From Streptomyces rubrogriseus (GTDB lineage Bacteria > Actinomycetota > Actinomycetes > Streptomycetales > Streptomycetaceae): 64,000 nucleotides of DNA. The notes beneath the pieces were generated by a model. It was not told the origin of the DNA. It did no database searches and was given only the letters and a program-made list of their open reading frames with translations. Where the stretch lies: NCBI RefSeq assembly GCF_027947575.1, contig NZ_CP116256.1, forward strand, positions 3,968,001 to 4,032,000, written 5' to 3'. The position numbers and the translations under genes were made by a program. Below are positions 1 through 10,070 of this stretch, piece by piece (within the stretch, counting starts at the first letter, position 1; every line of letters begins with the position of its first letter).

Positions 1-232
1 GGCGGTCCGCCTCGGCGACGAGGCGCTTCGCGGCGTCCGGCGGCACCGCGGCGATCGTCCCGGCGGGCAGGACCGCGGTGAACCGGGCCCCGGTCACGTC
101 CGGGGCGGCCGGCCGCACCGACCGCCACCGTCGCCTGCGGACCGTGTCGCCCACCCGGCCGCCCACCTCGCGCGGCCCCATCCGGGACAGCCGCCGCAGG
201 TACCAGCCCGCACTCCCCGGGGTCACGGTCAT
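1..232 (-). CDS. Heparinase II/III-like protein, N-terminal part (cut by window edge)
   Basis: Only the first 77 codons are present. The ATG at 232 overlaps the stop of the upstream oxidoreductase gene in an ATGA, so the two are translationally coupled. The translation starts MTVTPGSAGWYLRRLSRMG and continues with PREVGGRV and an arginine-rich stretch. This 'WYLRRLSRMGPREV' leader is typical of heparinase II/III-like proteins found at the end of actinobacterial exopolysaccharide clusters. Such proteins are usually polysaccharide lyases acting on uronic-acid polymers, and inside a synthesis cluster they may trim or turn over the polymer. The catalytic domain lies outside the window, so function is inferred from the leader and the neighbours only. 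Confidence 0.65.
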   Translation of the reverse strand, partial: MTVTPGSAGWYLRRLSRMGPREVGGRVGDTVRRRRWRSVRPAAPDVTGARFTAVLPAGTIAAVPPDAAKRLVAEADR

Positions 233-2421
233 CGCGCCTCCGCCAGATCCACCGGAGCACCGGCGGCCAGAGCGGTCCGCACGGCGAGGGTGGCCGCCGT
301 GGTGGCGACCAGCGACTCGAGCGGCACCGGCATCGGCCCGCCGGTCCGCACCGCCCGGACGAACGCGGCCAGTTCGGCCGACTGGCCCTTGTCCCGGGCC
401 TTGGGCAGCCGCGAACTGACCCACCGCTTGCGGCCGTCGTAGACCGAACTGCGGACGAAGTCGTCGAGCTGCAGCACCTTGCCGTCCGCGACCAGGTCCA
501 GCGTCTCCTTGGGGAAGCCGGCCGCGCCGGTGGTGACGTAGCTGAGGGTGGCGGTGGACCCGTCCGGATAGCCCAGCACGACCTGGAGGTCCTCGTTGCC
601 CGACGGGGCGAGCGCGTACACCGAGACCGGGTCGGCCCCGAGCAGCCAGCTCGCCGTGTCGACGAAGTGCCCGCCCTCACCGGCGAACCGCGAGCCCTCG
701 GTGCCCTGCTGGAGGTACCAGCTGCCGTGGTCGAGCCGCCCCGCGTTGACGAGGTAGCGCAGGCTGGCCGGCCCGGTGCGGGCGCCGAACCGCTTCCTGG
801 CCTCCTGGAGCAGCGGCGCGAACCGGCGGTTGAAGCCCACCTGCAACCGGTCGTTGCCGGACTCCTCCACCGCCGCGAGCACTCCGGTCAGCTCGTCCCC
901 GGTCAGCGCCAGCGGCTTCTCCACGAAAACGGCCTTGCCGGCCAGCAGCGCCTTGCGGGTCAGTTCGGCGTGCGAGCTGTGCCGGGTGACCACGAACACC
1001 GCGTCCACGGACGCGTCGCCGAGCACGGCGTCCAGATCGGTGGTCGCCCGTCCGAACCCGAACTTCCGCTGCGCGTTGGCCGCGGACAGCGCCGTCGTGG
1101 TGACGACCGTGGACAGCTCGACGCCCTCGCGCCGGGCCAGATGCGGCAACAGCATCGACGTCGCGTAGTTGCCGGCGCCGACGAAGGCCAGGCGCACCGG
1201 TGTCCGGGCGGCCCGTGCCGGCGCGGACGCGTTGCCGCCGCGCCGCACCGCGGGCACCGTCACCGCCGGTGCCCCGGCCGGCGCCTCGCCGTCGGGCTGC
1301 CCGGGGTAGCGGAACAGCACGGCGACGGCCTTGAGGGCGCCGTCCTGCAGACTCCGGTACGTCTCGACCGCGTCGTCGAAGTCGGCGGTACGGGTGATCA
1401 GCGGCGCCACGTCGACCCGGCCCCGGGCGACGAGGTCGAGGAAGCAGGCCAGATTGCGCCGCTCGGTCCAGCGCACGTAGCCGATCGGGTAGTCCCGCCC
1501 CTCCAGCTCGTACTCCGGGTCGTAGCGACCGGGGCCGTAGGAGCGGGAGAACCGGACGTCCAGCTCCTTCTCGTAGTACGCGTTCCACGGCAGGTCCAGG
1601 CGGCACTTGCCGATGTCGACGACCCGGCCGCGGTCCCGGCACAGCCGCGCGGCCAGTTCGACGGGCTGGTTGCTGCCGCCGCCGGCCGCCAGGTACACCT
1701 GGTCCACGCCGTGGCCGTCGGTGAGTTCGGCGACGGCGCTCTCCACGGCCGGGGACGCGGGGTCGCCGCAGGCGGCGGCGCCCAGCCGCTCGGCCAGCTC
1801 GCAGCGTTCCGCGTCGGGGTCCGCACCGACCACCCGGACGCCGGAGGCGACGAGCAGCTGCACCACCAGCTGGCCGATCAGACCGAGCCCGATGACCAGA
1901 GCCGTCTCGCCGAGCCGCGACTCGCCCTGGCGGACGCCCTGCAGCGCGATCGAACCGACGGTGCCGAAGGCCGCGTCCCGCGGCGCGAGACCGTCCGGCA
2001 CCGGGGCGTACAGGTTCCGCGGCACCCAGTTCAGCTCGGCGTGCAGGGCGTGCTCGTTGCCGGCGCAGGCCACGAGGTCGCCGGCCTTCACGTCGTCGAT
2101 GCCCTCGCCGACCTGCTCGACCACCCCGCACAGCGAGTAGCCGAGGGGGGTGTAGGAGTCCAGCTTGCCCATCACCTTGCGGTAGGTGGCGGGCACCCCG
2201 TTGGTGGCCACGCTCTGCACGACCTTGGCCACCTGGTCCGGCCGGGACCTGGCCTTGCCGAGCATCGACATGCCGGCCTCGGACACCTTCATCAGCTCGG
2301 TGCCGGTGGAGATCAGGGAGTAGGCGGTCCGCACCAGCACACCGCCCGGCTTGCAGCCCGGCACCGGCACGTCGAGCAGCGCCAGCTCGCCGCTCTTGTA
2401 GTTCTGCACAACCTGTTTCAC
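229..2421 (-). CDS. Bi-domain oxidoreductase (MDR alcohol dehydrogenase fused to Gfo/Idh/MocA)
   Basis: The protein has 730 aa. The GTG start at 2421 was chosen because AAGAGGA lies about 8 nt upstream and the conserved start KQVVQNYKSGEL follows; the reading frame is open further upstream but has no family match there. Residues 1 to about 360 are a zinc-type medium-chain dehydrogenase with the Rossmann segment ALVIGLGLIGQL. From about residue 400 a second Rossmann fold begins (VRLAFVGAGNYATS), followed by the Gfo/Idh EKP motif (VFVEKPLAL). Fusions of this kind occur in polysaccharide clusters next to amidotransferase and heparinase genes, where they are presumed to oxidise or epimerise an activated sugar. 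The exact substrate is unknown. The gene is coupled to the downstream heparinase-like gene and lies 89 bp after the amidotransferase gene. Confidence 0.85.
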   Translation of the reverse strand: MKQVVQNYKSGELALLDVPVPGCKPGGVLVRTAYSLISTGTELMKVSEAGMSMLGKARSRPDQVAKVVQSVATNGVPATYRKVMGKLDSYTPLGYSLCGVVEQVGEGIDDVKAGDLVACAGNEHALHAELNWVPRNLYAPVPDGLAPRDAAFGTVGSIALQGVRQGESRLGETALVIGLGLIGQLVVQLLVASGVRVVGADPDAERCELAERLGAAACGDPASPAVESAVAELTDGHGVDQVYLAAGGGSNQPVELAARLCRDRGRVVDIGKCRLDLPWNAYYEKELDVRFSRSYGPGRYDPEYELEGRDYPIGYVRWTERRNLACFLDLVARGRVDVAPLITRTADFDDAVETYRSLQDGALKAVAVLFRYPGQPDGEAPAGAPAVTVPAVRRGGNASAPARAARTPVRLAFVGAGNYATSMLLPHLARREGVELSTVVTTTALSAANAQRKFGFGRATTDLDAVLGDASVDAVFVVTRHSSHAELTRKALLAGKAVFVEKPLALTGDELTGVLAAVEESGNDRLQVGFNRRFAPLLQEARKRFGARTGPASLRYLVNAGRLDHGSWYLQQGTEGSRFAGEGGHFVDTASWLLGADPVSVYALAPSGNEDLQVVLGYPDGSTATLSYVTTGAAGFPKETLDLVADGKVLQLDDFVRSSVYDGRKRWVSSRLPKARDKGQSAELAAFVRAVRTGGPMPVPLESLVATTAATLAVRTALAAGAPVDLAEAR

Positions 2422-2462
2422 CGAAGGTCCTCTTGTCTCTCTGCCGGTCGTGGTGCGGGGGA

Positions 2463-2510
2463 GGTGCTGAGGTGTAGGGGGTGCCGAGGTGCAGTGGGAG
2501 TGCCGAGGTG
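2463..2510. repeat. Three imperfect 12-bp direct repeats
   Basis: GGTGCTGAGGTG (2463-2474), GGTGCCGAGGTG (2480-2491) and AGTGCCGAGGTG (2499-2510) lie in the spacer between the amidotransferase and bi-domain oxidoreductase genes, 17 and 19 bp apart. The last copy abuts the amidotransferase stop codon. No function is known. They could be replication-slippage products or part of the intercistronic mRNA. Confidence 0.6.
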
Positions 2511-4445
2511 CTAAGCCGTCGACGAGGAATGGTGGCCGGACCCGGAGGTCGCGCCGCGGTACCAGTACTCGAGGGTCAGCACGTGCCACAGGTGTTTGGA
2601 GAAGTCCCGCTGCCCGGCGGCGTCCTCGGCGACCAGCCGCCGCAGCGCGTCCCGGCGCAGGAAGCCGGACCTGACGAGTTCGCCGTCGTTCACCACCTCG
2701 CGCACCAGCGGCGCCAGGTCACGGCTCATCCAGGCCCGTAGCGGGGCGCTGAACAGGCCCTTGGGCCGGTACACGATCTCCCGGGGCAGTACCGAGGTGG
2801 CCGCCTCCTTCAGGACGGCCTTGCCCTGCCGCCCGACGATCTTGCGGTCACCGGGCACGGCGAACGCCGCCTTCACCACCTCGACGTCCACGTACGGCAC
2901 CCGCACCTCGGTCGACGCGGCCATGCTGGAGCGGTCCGTGTAGGCGAGGTTCAGGCCCGGCAGGAACATCCGGGCGTCGGCCAGGCACATGCGGTTCACG
3001 AAGTCGTCGAGGTCGTTGTCCTCGTAGACGTCCGCGTGCTCGGTCAGCACGTCCTCGACCGTGCCCGCCAGATCCGGATCGATCAGGCCGAGCAGCTCCT
3101 CCCGGTCGTACATCGTGTAGCTGCGCCTGAAGGCGGTCTCCTGCGGCAGGTCGGCGAAGGACAGGAACCGCTTCGCGAAGCGCACCGACCGGTACCCCCG
3201 GCGGCTGGACGCGACCGGCAGCCGGCCCACGGCCGCGGACACCCCGCGCCGCAGCGGCCGCGGGACGCGCTGGTAGCGCAGCGCCAGCACGTTGGCCAGG
3301 TGCTTGCGGTAGCCGGCGAACAGCTCGTCGGCGCCCATCCCCGAGAGCATCACCTTGACCCCGGCCTCCCGGGCGGCCGAGCAGATCAGGAAGGTGTTGA
3401 TCGCGGCGGGGTCGCCGATCGGCTCGTCCAGGTGGTACGTCATCCGCGGCAGCAGGTCGAGCACGTTCGGGGCGATCTCGATCTCGTGCAGATCGACGCC
3501 GAACCGCTCGGCCACCTGCCGGGCGTAGCGCAGGTCGTCGGGCATCGCCTCGAACCTGGCGTCCTCGGCGCGGAACCCGATCGTGTAGGCGGAGATCCCG
3601 GGCCGGTCGCGGGCCGCCAGCGCGGTCAGATAGCTGGAGTCCAGCCCGCCGGAGAGGAACGTCGCCACCGGCACGTCGGAGAGCAGGTGGCGCCGGGTCG
3701 ACTCCTCGACGACGGCGGCGAGGTCCGGCCGCTCGCCGCTCCGGGCCCGCTCCCGGCCCGCGGCGGCGACGTCCCGCAGGTTCCAGAACCGGCCGCGCTC
3801 CACCCGGCCGTCGGGCCGGCACCGCAGCCAGCTGCCCGGCGGCAGCTTCTCCGCCTCGCGGAACGCGCAGCGCGAGTCCGGCACCCAGTAGTACAGCAGC
3901 GAGGCCACCAGCGCCGCGTGGTCCACCTCCAGCTTCCCGCCGGTCGCGGTGGCGAGCGCCTTGAGCTCGGAGGCGAACACCAGGCCCGTGCCGCGCCGGA
4001 GCAGGAACAGCGGCTTGATGCCGAGCTGGTCGCGGGCGAGCACCAGTTCACCGGTGCGCTCGTCGAAGACCGCGAACGCGAACATGCCGCGCAGCCGCGG
4101 CAGACAGTCCGTGCCCCAGCGCCGCCAGGCCTCCAGGACCACCTCCGTGTCCGAGGTGCCGCGGAAGCGGGCCCCGGCCGACTCCAGTTCGGTGCGCAGC
4201 TCGGGCGCGTTGTACAGCTCGCCGTTGTACGACAGGGCGAGCCCGTCCGAGACCATCGGCTGGGCCCCGGTCCCGGACAGGTCGATGATGGCCAGCCGGC
4301 GGTGCCCGAGGTGCACCTCGCCCACGCCGGCCGGATGGCTGTAGCGGCCCGCCCCGTCCGGACCGCGGTGGGCGAGGACGTCGGTGAGCCGGTCGGTCAC
4401 GGCCTTGCCGTCCGGCCAGTGGTACGTGCCTGCGATGCCGCACAT
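2511..4445 (-). CDS. Asparagine-synthase-like glutamine amidotransferase
   Basis: The protein has 644 aa. It starts MCGIAG, so Cys2 is the class II glutaminase nucleophile exposed after Met removal. The glutaminase domain (about 1-190) contains HRGPDG and the typical SYNGELYN. The synthetase domain (about 235-640) carries the ATP-pyrophosphatase loop SGGLDSS near residue 265 and the LSGMGADELFAGY motif. AGGAGG precedes the ATG. It follows the chain-length gene by 3 bp. Free asparagine synthesis is possible, but the position inside a polysaccharide operon with a nucleotide-sugar dehydrogenase suggests it amidates a uronic acid or another acidic group on the polymer, as proposed for AsnB-like proteins of O-antigen clusters. 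The family is certain; the acceptor is inferred. Confidence 0.88.
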   Translation of the reverse strand: MCGIAGTYHWPDGKAVTDRLTDVLAHRGPDGAGRYSHPAGVGEVHLGHRRLAIIDLSGTGAQPMVSDGLALSYNGELYNAPELRTELESAGARFRGTSDTEVVLEAWRRWGTDCLPRLRGMFAFAVFDERTGELVLARDQLGIKPLFLLRRGTGLVFASELKALATATGGKLEVDHAALVASLLYYWVPDSRCAFREAEKLPPGSWLRCRPDGRVERGRFWNLRDVAAAGRERARSGERPDLAAVVEESTRRHLLSDVPVATFLSGGLDSSYLTALAARDRPGISAYTIGFRAEDARFEAMPDDLRYARQVAERFGVDLHEIEIAPNVLDLLPRMTYHLDEPIGDPAAINTFLICSAAREAGVKVMLSGMGADELFAGYRKHLANVLALRYQRVPRPLRRGVSAAVGRLPVASSRRGYRSVRFAKRFLSFADLPQETAFRRSYTMYDREELLGLIDPDLAGTVEDVLTEHADVYEDNDLDDFVNRMCLADARMFLPGLNLAYTDRSSMAASTEVRVPYVDVEVVKAAFAVPGDRKIVGRQGKAVLKEAATSVLPREIVYRPKGLFSAPLRAWMSRDLAPLVREVVNDGELVRSGFLRRDALRRLVAEDAAGQRDFSKHLWHVLTLEYWYRGATSGSGHHSSSTA

Positions 4446-4448
4446 GTG

Positions 4449-6014
4449 CTACCGCGCCTCCTGATCGCTGTCCGGGACCGTCGCGGCCGGCATCGAAGGC
4501 CGTTCCGCCCGGAGCCGGCCTTCCCCCACTGCCTGGACGGCGTGGGAGGTCCCCCCACCGTTGTGCCGCTTCGGCCGTTCGCCGGGGACCCGCCGCGCGA
4601 GGTGCGGACCGTCCCACAGCGTGCCGTCGGTCCGGTCACGCGGATCGGGGTCGATCAGGACCACGCCGATCACCGCGATGCGCTGGTCGGCGAGCTGCCG
4701 CGCCACGGTGTGCAGCCACGCGGTGCTGCCGTGCCCGGCCCGCACGACGAGCACCGTCCGGCTGCCGAGGTACCGCAGGTCGGTCCAGGCCGTGCCGGGC
4801 GCCACCGAGCCGACGCCGAGCCTGCGCCCCTGGTGCCCCTCGGCCGTGGCCCCTTCGCCGCTCAGCACGGTCGGGCCGCCGGTCCCCCGGTGGGCGCCCG
4901 CGAGCCGCGTGCCGGGCAGACCGTCGACGACGACCACGGGCCCGTCCGCCTCCAGCGCCCCGGCGACGTCCAGGGCGATCAGACCGGTGCCGCGCGCACA
5001 GCCCAGTTCCAGCAGGGACACCGGTTCCGCGGAGCCGCGCACGAGGCGGGTCAGGGTGGTGGTGAGCCGTTCACGTGCCGCCCGGCTCCGCCGGCGCCGC
5101 CACGACCGGGCCGACCGGCGCGGCCCGCGGCGCAGCTCCGCCAGGACGGAGGCGCCCAGGTTCGCCGCTATCTCCCGGCGCAGCACCGGGCGGTCCGCGA
5201 CCACGGCGCCCACCGCGGAGAGCGCGAGCCCGAGGACGAGGCCGAGGACGAGCCCGATGGCGGCGTCGGTACCCACGGCCCTGGGCAGCGACTGCTCCAC
5301 CGCGTGCGGGGCGTCCACGATCTGCGTGCCGGCGACGACCTCGGGCGTGCCGGTGAGCGCTTCCGCGGCCCGCTGGTCGAATTCGGCGATCCGCGAGTCG
5401 AGCTCGGCCCGGCGGGCGAAGAGCGACTCGATGCTCGCCGACGCCTTCGGTTCGTCGTCCGGTGAGCGGTCCCCGATCGCGCTGTTGACCTCGGCCAGCT
5501 CCTTGCGCATACGGTCGCGCTGGTCCAGCAGGGACTTGGACTCGGCCTCGGCGGCCTCCCGCATCCGCCGCACGTGGTCCGCGACGAACGTGTCGGCCAG
5601 TGCCTTGGCCCGGGCGACCGCTTCCGCGTCGCTGTCGGCCGTCACGTCGATCCGCAGCAGGTTGTTGGTCAGCCCGGTGCCCCGGTAGTCCCGCATGAAG
5701 TCCTCCGGGTTCTCCCGGGAACCGAGGGACCGCAGCGCGGCGGCGGCGATCCGCGTGGTGTCCAGCAGCTCGACATCCGTGCGGATCAGCGTTCCGGTGT
5801 CGTTGGGCTGGTCGTCCTTGTGCGCGACCAGCACCTTGGTCACCGCGGTCGGCCGGGGCGGCAGCAGGACCGCCACCGCAGCGCCGAGCAGCAGACCCAG
5901 CAGGGCCAGACAGCCCCACACCCGCCGTCGTCTGCGCACCGCCACGACCAGTGCCTGCAGGTCCAGCAGGGGAGCGGAGGCCGACGGCTGCGAAGCCGTG
6001 CCCGTCGTCGTCAT
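4449..6014 (-). CDS. Wzz-like polysaccharide chain-length determinant protein
   Basis: The protein has 521 aa. The ATG at 6014 overlaps the stop of the preceding gene (ATGA). An N-terminal transmembrane segment (about 33-54, GCLALLGLLLGAAVAVLLPP) is followed by a long periplasm-type helical region rich in charged residues, then a second membrane segment (about 260-285). The cytoplasmic tail resembles a BY-kinase or ParA-type domain, but no GxxxxGKT Walker A is visible: the expected position reads LELGCARGTGLIALD. It probably works with the next protein to set polymer length during export. The lost P-loop implies regulation without tyrosine autophosphorylation, or phosphorylation by another kinase. 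Confidence 0.75.
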   Translation of the reverse strand: MTTTGTASQPSASAPLLDLQALVVAVRRRRRVWGCLALLGLLLGAAVAVLLPPRPTAVTKVLVAHKDDQPNDTGTLIRTDVELLDTTRIAAAALRSLGSRENPEDFMRDYRGTGLTNNLLRIDVTADSDAEAVARAKALADTFVADHVRRMREAAEAESKSLLDQRDRMRKELAEVNSAIGDRSPDDEPKASASIESLFARRAELDSRIAEFDQRAAEALTGTPEVVAGTQIVDAPHAVEQSLPRAVGTDAAIGLVLGLVLGLALSAVGAVVADRPVLRREIAANLGASVLAELRRGPRRSARSWRRRRSRAARERLTTTLTRLVRGSAEPVSLLELGCARGTGLIALDVAGALEADGPVVVVDGLPGTRLAGAHRGTGGPTVLSGEGATAEGHQGRRLGVGSVAPGTAWTDLRYLGSRTVLVVRAGHGSTAWLHTVARQLADQRIAVIGVVLIDPDPRDRTDGTLWDGPHLARRVPGERPKRHNGGGTSHAVQAVGEGRLRAERPSMPAATVPDSDQEAR

Positions 6015-7384
6015 GCGGCACCTCCCGTCGCGTGGTCGTGCACCGCAGCCCCTGCGGCGGCGTCCCCCCGGGACGCGTCGGCCGACGCCGACGGACGGGC
6101 GGCCCGGACCGCGCCGGCGACGACGACGCCGACGACCTCGTGCCCGCCGTCCGCGCACGCCTCGGCGACACCGGCGAGTTCCTCGGCGGTACGGGCGCCC
6201 GCGCTGAGCACGACCAGCGCCCCCGACTCGGTGTCGCGGTCGGGCACCATCGGCCGGGCCACCGAGACCTCCACCACCCGCAGCCGCGGATCGTCCCCGG
6301 CGTCGGCGGCGAGCTGTCCGGCCGCCCGGCGGGCCACCTCGTCGTCGTCCGGCACGACGACCAGCAGCCGCCGGGCCGTGGGCACCCGTTCCCGCAGGCG
6401 GGCCCGGACCCGCCGGTAGCGGAGCCGCCGGCCGACCTCGTCGCCGGAGGACCGCGGGGCCGGCAGGTCCCACCGGACGTCGACGCCCAGCAGCCGCCGG
6501 AACCGGGCCCGCGCGCCGCGCGCCTTCGGGCGGTGGGCGCGCCGGTCACCGGGTACGTCCACGGTTCCCAGCAGCGCCGTGCCCAGCGCCGCGGCGATCT
6601 CGGATTCGGAGCGCAGCCGCCGGTTCACCCGCGCCGCGGTGAGATGAGCGATGACGGCGAGCACGAAGAACAGCAGCGCACCGCCGCCGATCAGCTGCAG
6701 CCGCGTCGGCGGAGCCTCGCCGGCCGGCCGGGCCGCCGGACCCATGACGACCATGCCGGCCCGGTTGTTCGCCGGATCGGCCTCCTCCAGCTTCTGCATG
6801 GCGTCCTGCAGCGCGCTGCGCAGCTTCTCCAGCTCGGTGCGGGCCTGGACGCTTTCTACGGTCTGCCCGGGATCGGCCGCGTTGGCCAGGTCGGTGATGC
6901 GGCGGTTGGTCCGTGTCACCTGCTCCCGCAGCGCCTCCGGCCCAGCGGCGGCCTCGTCGGTGCCGGTGGTGCCGCCGGCGATCCGCGCCGCGTACGTCAC
7001 GAACTGCTGGGCCATCTCGTCGGAGAGCCGCTGCGCACGCTCCGGGGTTTCGGCCGTCCCCGAGATCTTGACGATGTTCCCGTCGGCGGTCTCGGCGCTC
7101 ACCCTCTCGCGCAGCTCGCTCTTGCCCACCCCGTTCCAGCGCAGCTCGTCGGCCGTTCGGTCGACCACCGCCGAGCTGGTCGCGATCTCCACCTGTGTGA
7201 CCAGCTCGCGCTGCTCCCACTGCCCCGGCAGCAGGACCGAGGCCGATGCCGTGTAGCGCGGCGGGAACAGCACCGAGACGCCGTAGCCGACGAGCGCGCC
7301 CACCACGACGAGGACGGCGAGCAGCCGCCGGCGCCGTCGGAGAATTCGCCCGACCGTGACCAGGCGTATCGTGTCATCGCTCAA
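6011..7384 (-). CDS. Wzz-like chain-length determinant, second copy
   Basis: The protein has 457 aa. No good ATG or GTG is in frame near the N-terminus. A TTG at 7384 overlaps the upstream stop codon (TTGA), and the protein then reads SDDTIRLVTVGRILRRRR, so a TTG start by coupling is most likely. Membrane segments are at about 20-42 (LLAVLVVVGALVGYGVSVLFPP region) and about 225-250. The extracellular part is predicted helical. The C-terminal nucleotide-binding-like domain again lacks a Walker A motif (LLVVVPDDDEVARRAAGQL). Two adjacent Wzz-type proteins suggest a hetero-oligomeric chain-length and export complex. Confidence 0.75.
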   Translation of the reverse strand: MSDDTIRLVTVGRILRRRRRLLAVLVVVGALVGYGVSVLFPPRYTASASVLLPGQWEQRELVTQVEIATSSAVVDRTADELRWNGVGKSELRERVSAETADGNIVKISGTAETPERAQRLSDEMAQQFVTYAARIAGGTTGTDEAAAGPEALREQVTRTNRRITDLANAADPGQTVESVQARTELEKLRSALQDAMQKLEEADPANNRAGMVVMGPAARPAGEAPPTRLQLIGGGALLFFVLAVIAHLTAARVNRRLRSESEIAAALGTALLGTVDVPGDRRAHRPKARGARARFRRLLGVDVRWDLPAPRSSGDEVGRRLRYRRVRARLRERVPTARRLLVVVPDDDEVARRAAGQLAADAGDDPRLRVVEVSVARPMVPDRDTESGALVVLSAGARTAEELAGVAEACADGGHEVVGVVVAGAVRAARPSASADASRGDAAAGAAVHDHATGGAA

Positions 7385-8674
7385 CTGCGCGGCCTTTTCC
7401 CTGCTTTGAACCCTGTTCGGACCGGGGCGCCCGCCGACACCGGAGTGTGGTCACGGCAGGCGGCGGCGTACGCGGCGAGCAGCGCCGCCTGCGAGTTGCG
7501 CCAGGAGAGCTGTCCGGTGACCCGCTCCTGGCCGATCTTGCCCATCCGGGCGCGCTCGTCCGGATCGTCCAGTAACCGTGCGACGAGCCGGGCGAACGCC
7601 GACTCGTCGTTGGCGGGTGCGTACAGGGCGGCCTCCCCGGCGGAGACCCGCGCCTCGCGGAGGTCGAACGAGACGATCGGCCGGCCCATCGCCATGTACT
7701 CCAGGACCTTGTTCATCGTCGACACGTCGTTGAGCGGATTGCGGGGGTCGGGGGAGAGGCACACGTCCGCGGTGGAGAGGTGGCGCACCAGGTCGGCGTC
7801 CGGAATGCGCCCGGTGAACCGCACCTGCTCGCCGAGCCCCAGCGACCGGGACAGCTCCACCATCGCGTCGAAGGCGTCGCCGGAGCCGACGAACACCGCG
7901 TGCCAGTCCGTCCGACCGAGCTCGTCGCGCAGTTTCGCGAGGGCCCGCAGGGCGTAGTCGACGCCGTCCTGGGGTCCCATGACGCCCAGGTAGCACAGCA
8001 GATGGGGCTTGCCCCGCTTCAACTCCGGTTCGGGCGGCACCGGCTGGAAGCGGTCGGTCGCGGGTGCGCTGCGCACCACGAAGACGTCGTCGGGGCGGCG
8101 GCCGCCCCGGCGTATCGCGACGTCCTTGTAGCTCTCGTTCGTGGCGAGCACGACGTCCGCGGCCCGGTAGGTCCACCGTTCCAGCGCGCACACGGCGCGG
8201 TAGAGCAGGTCCTTGCCGCGGCCGAACCGGGACAGGTACAGCTCGGGTATCAGGTCGTGCTGGTCGAAGACGAACCGCGCACCGCGCCTCTTCAGCCACA
8301 AGGCCGGCAGGAACAGCAGGTCCGGCGGGTTGCAGGCATGGACCACGTCGACCGGGCCGACCCGGCGGGCCAGCCGGGCCGTGTGCCAGAGCGCCGCCCC
8401 GTACTCACGCAGGTAGCCGGCCGGGCCTCCGGTGGCGGCGCGCAACGGGTAGCGGTGGATGTGCACCCCGTCGACGACCGCTTCCGGCTCCGTGTCCCGC
8501 TTGCTGCCCCGGGGGCAGATGACGTGCACGTCCCAGCCCGCGTCGCGCAGGGTCGTCGCCTCCTGCCAGACCCGCCGGTCGAAGGGCACCGACAGGTTCT
8601 CCACCAGGATCAGGGCGCGCCGACCCGGCCGGTCGCCGGCTGTGCCACCGAACGGCGCTTCACCAGACGTCGTG

Positions 8675-8685
<11 letters not shown>
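7381..8685 (-). CDS. Glycosyltransferase family 4
   Basis: The protein has 434 aa with a GT-B fold. The N-terminal half opens RALILVENLSVPFDRRVW, typical of GT4 enzymes of exopolysaccharide clusters. The C-terminal half has GVMGPQDGVDYALRAL (first strand of the nucleotide-sugar domain) and the donor-binding segment NKVLEYMAMGRPIV. The TTG at 8685 is the only start that keeps the conserved N-terminus, and it overlaps the upstream gene by 11 bp. It presumably adds a sugar to the lipid-linked repeat on the cytoplasmic side. A TTA leucine codon lies in frame at 7573-7575 (codon 371, ARLLDD), the only one noticed in the window, so translation may depend on the bldA tRNA. Confidence 0.88.
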
Positions 8686-10000
<1,315 letters not shown>

Positions 10001-10070
10001 GACCCGTTCCTCCCCCCAGGCAGGCCTTGACGGCCTGCGGTCCGCGCGACGGGCCGGCGGCCCCCGCGCA

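Noticed and set aside
2511..4445. Housekeeping asparagine synthetase
   Set aside because: Possible by motif, but its coupling within the polysaccharide operon makes an amidotransferase for sugar modification more likely; kept as an alternative.
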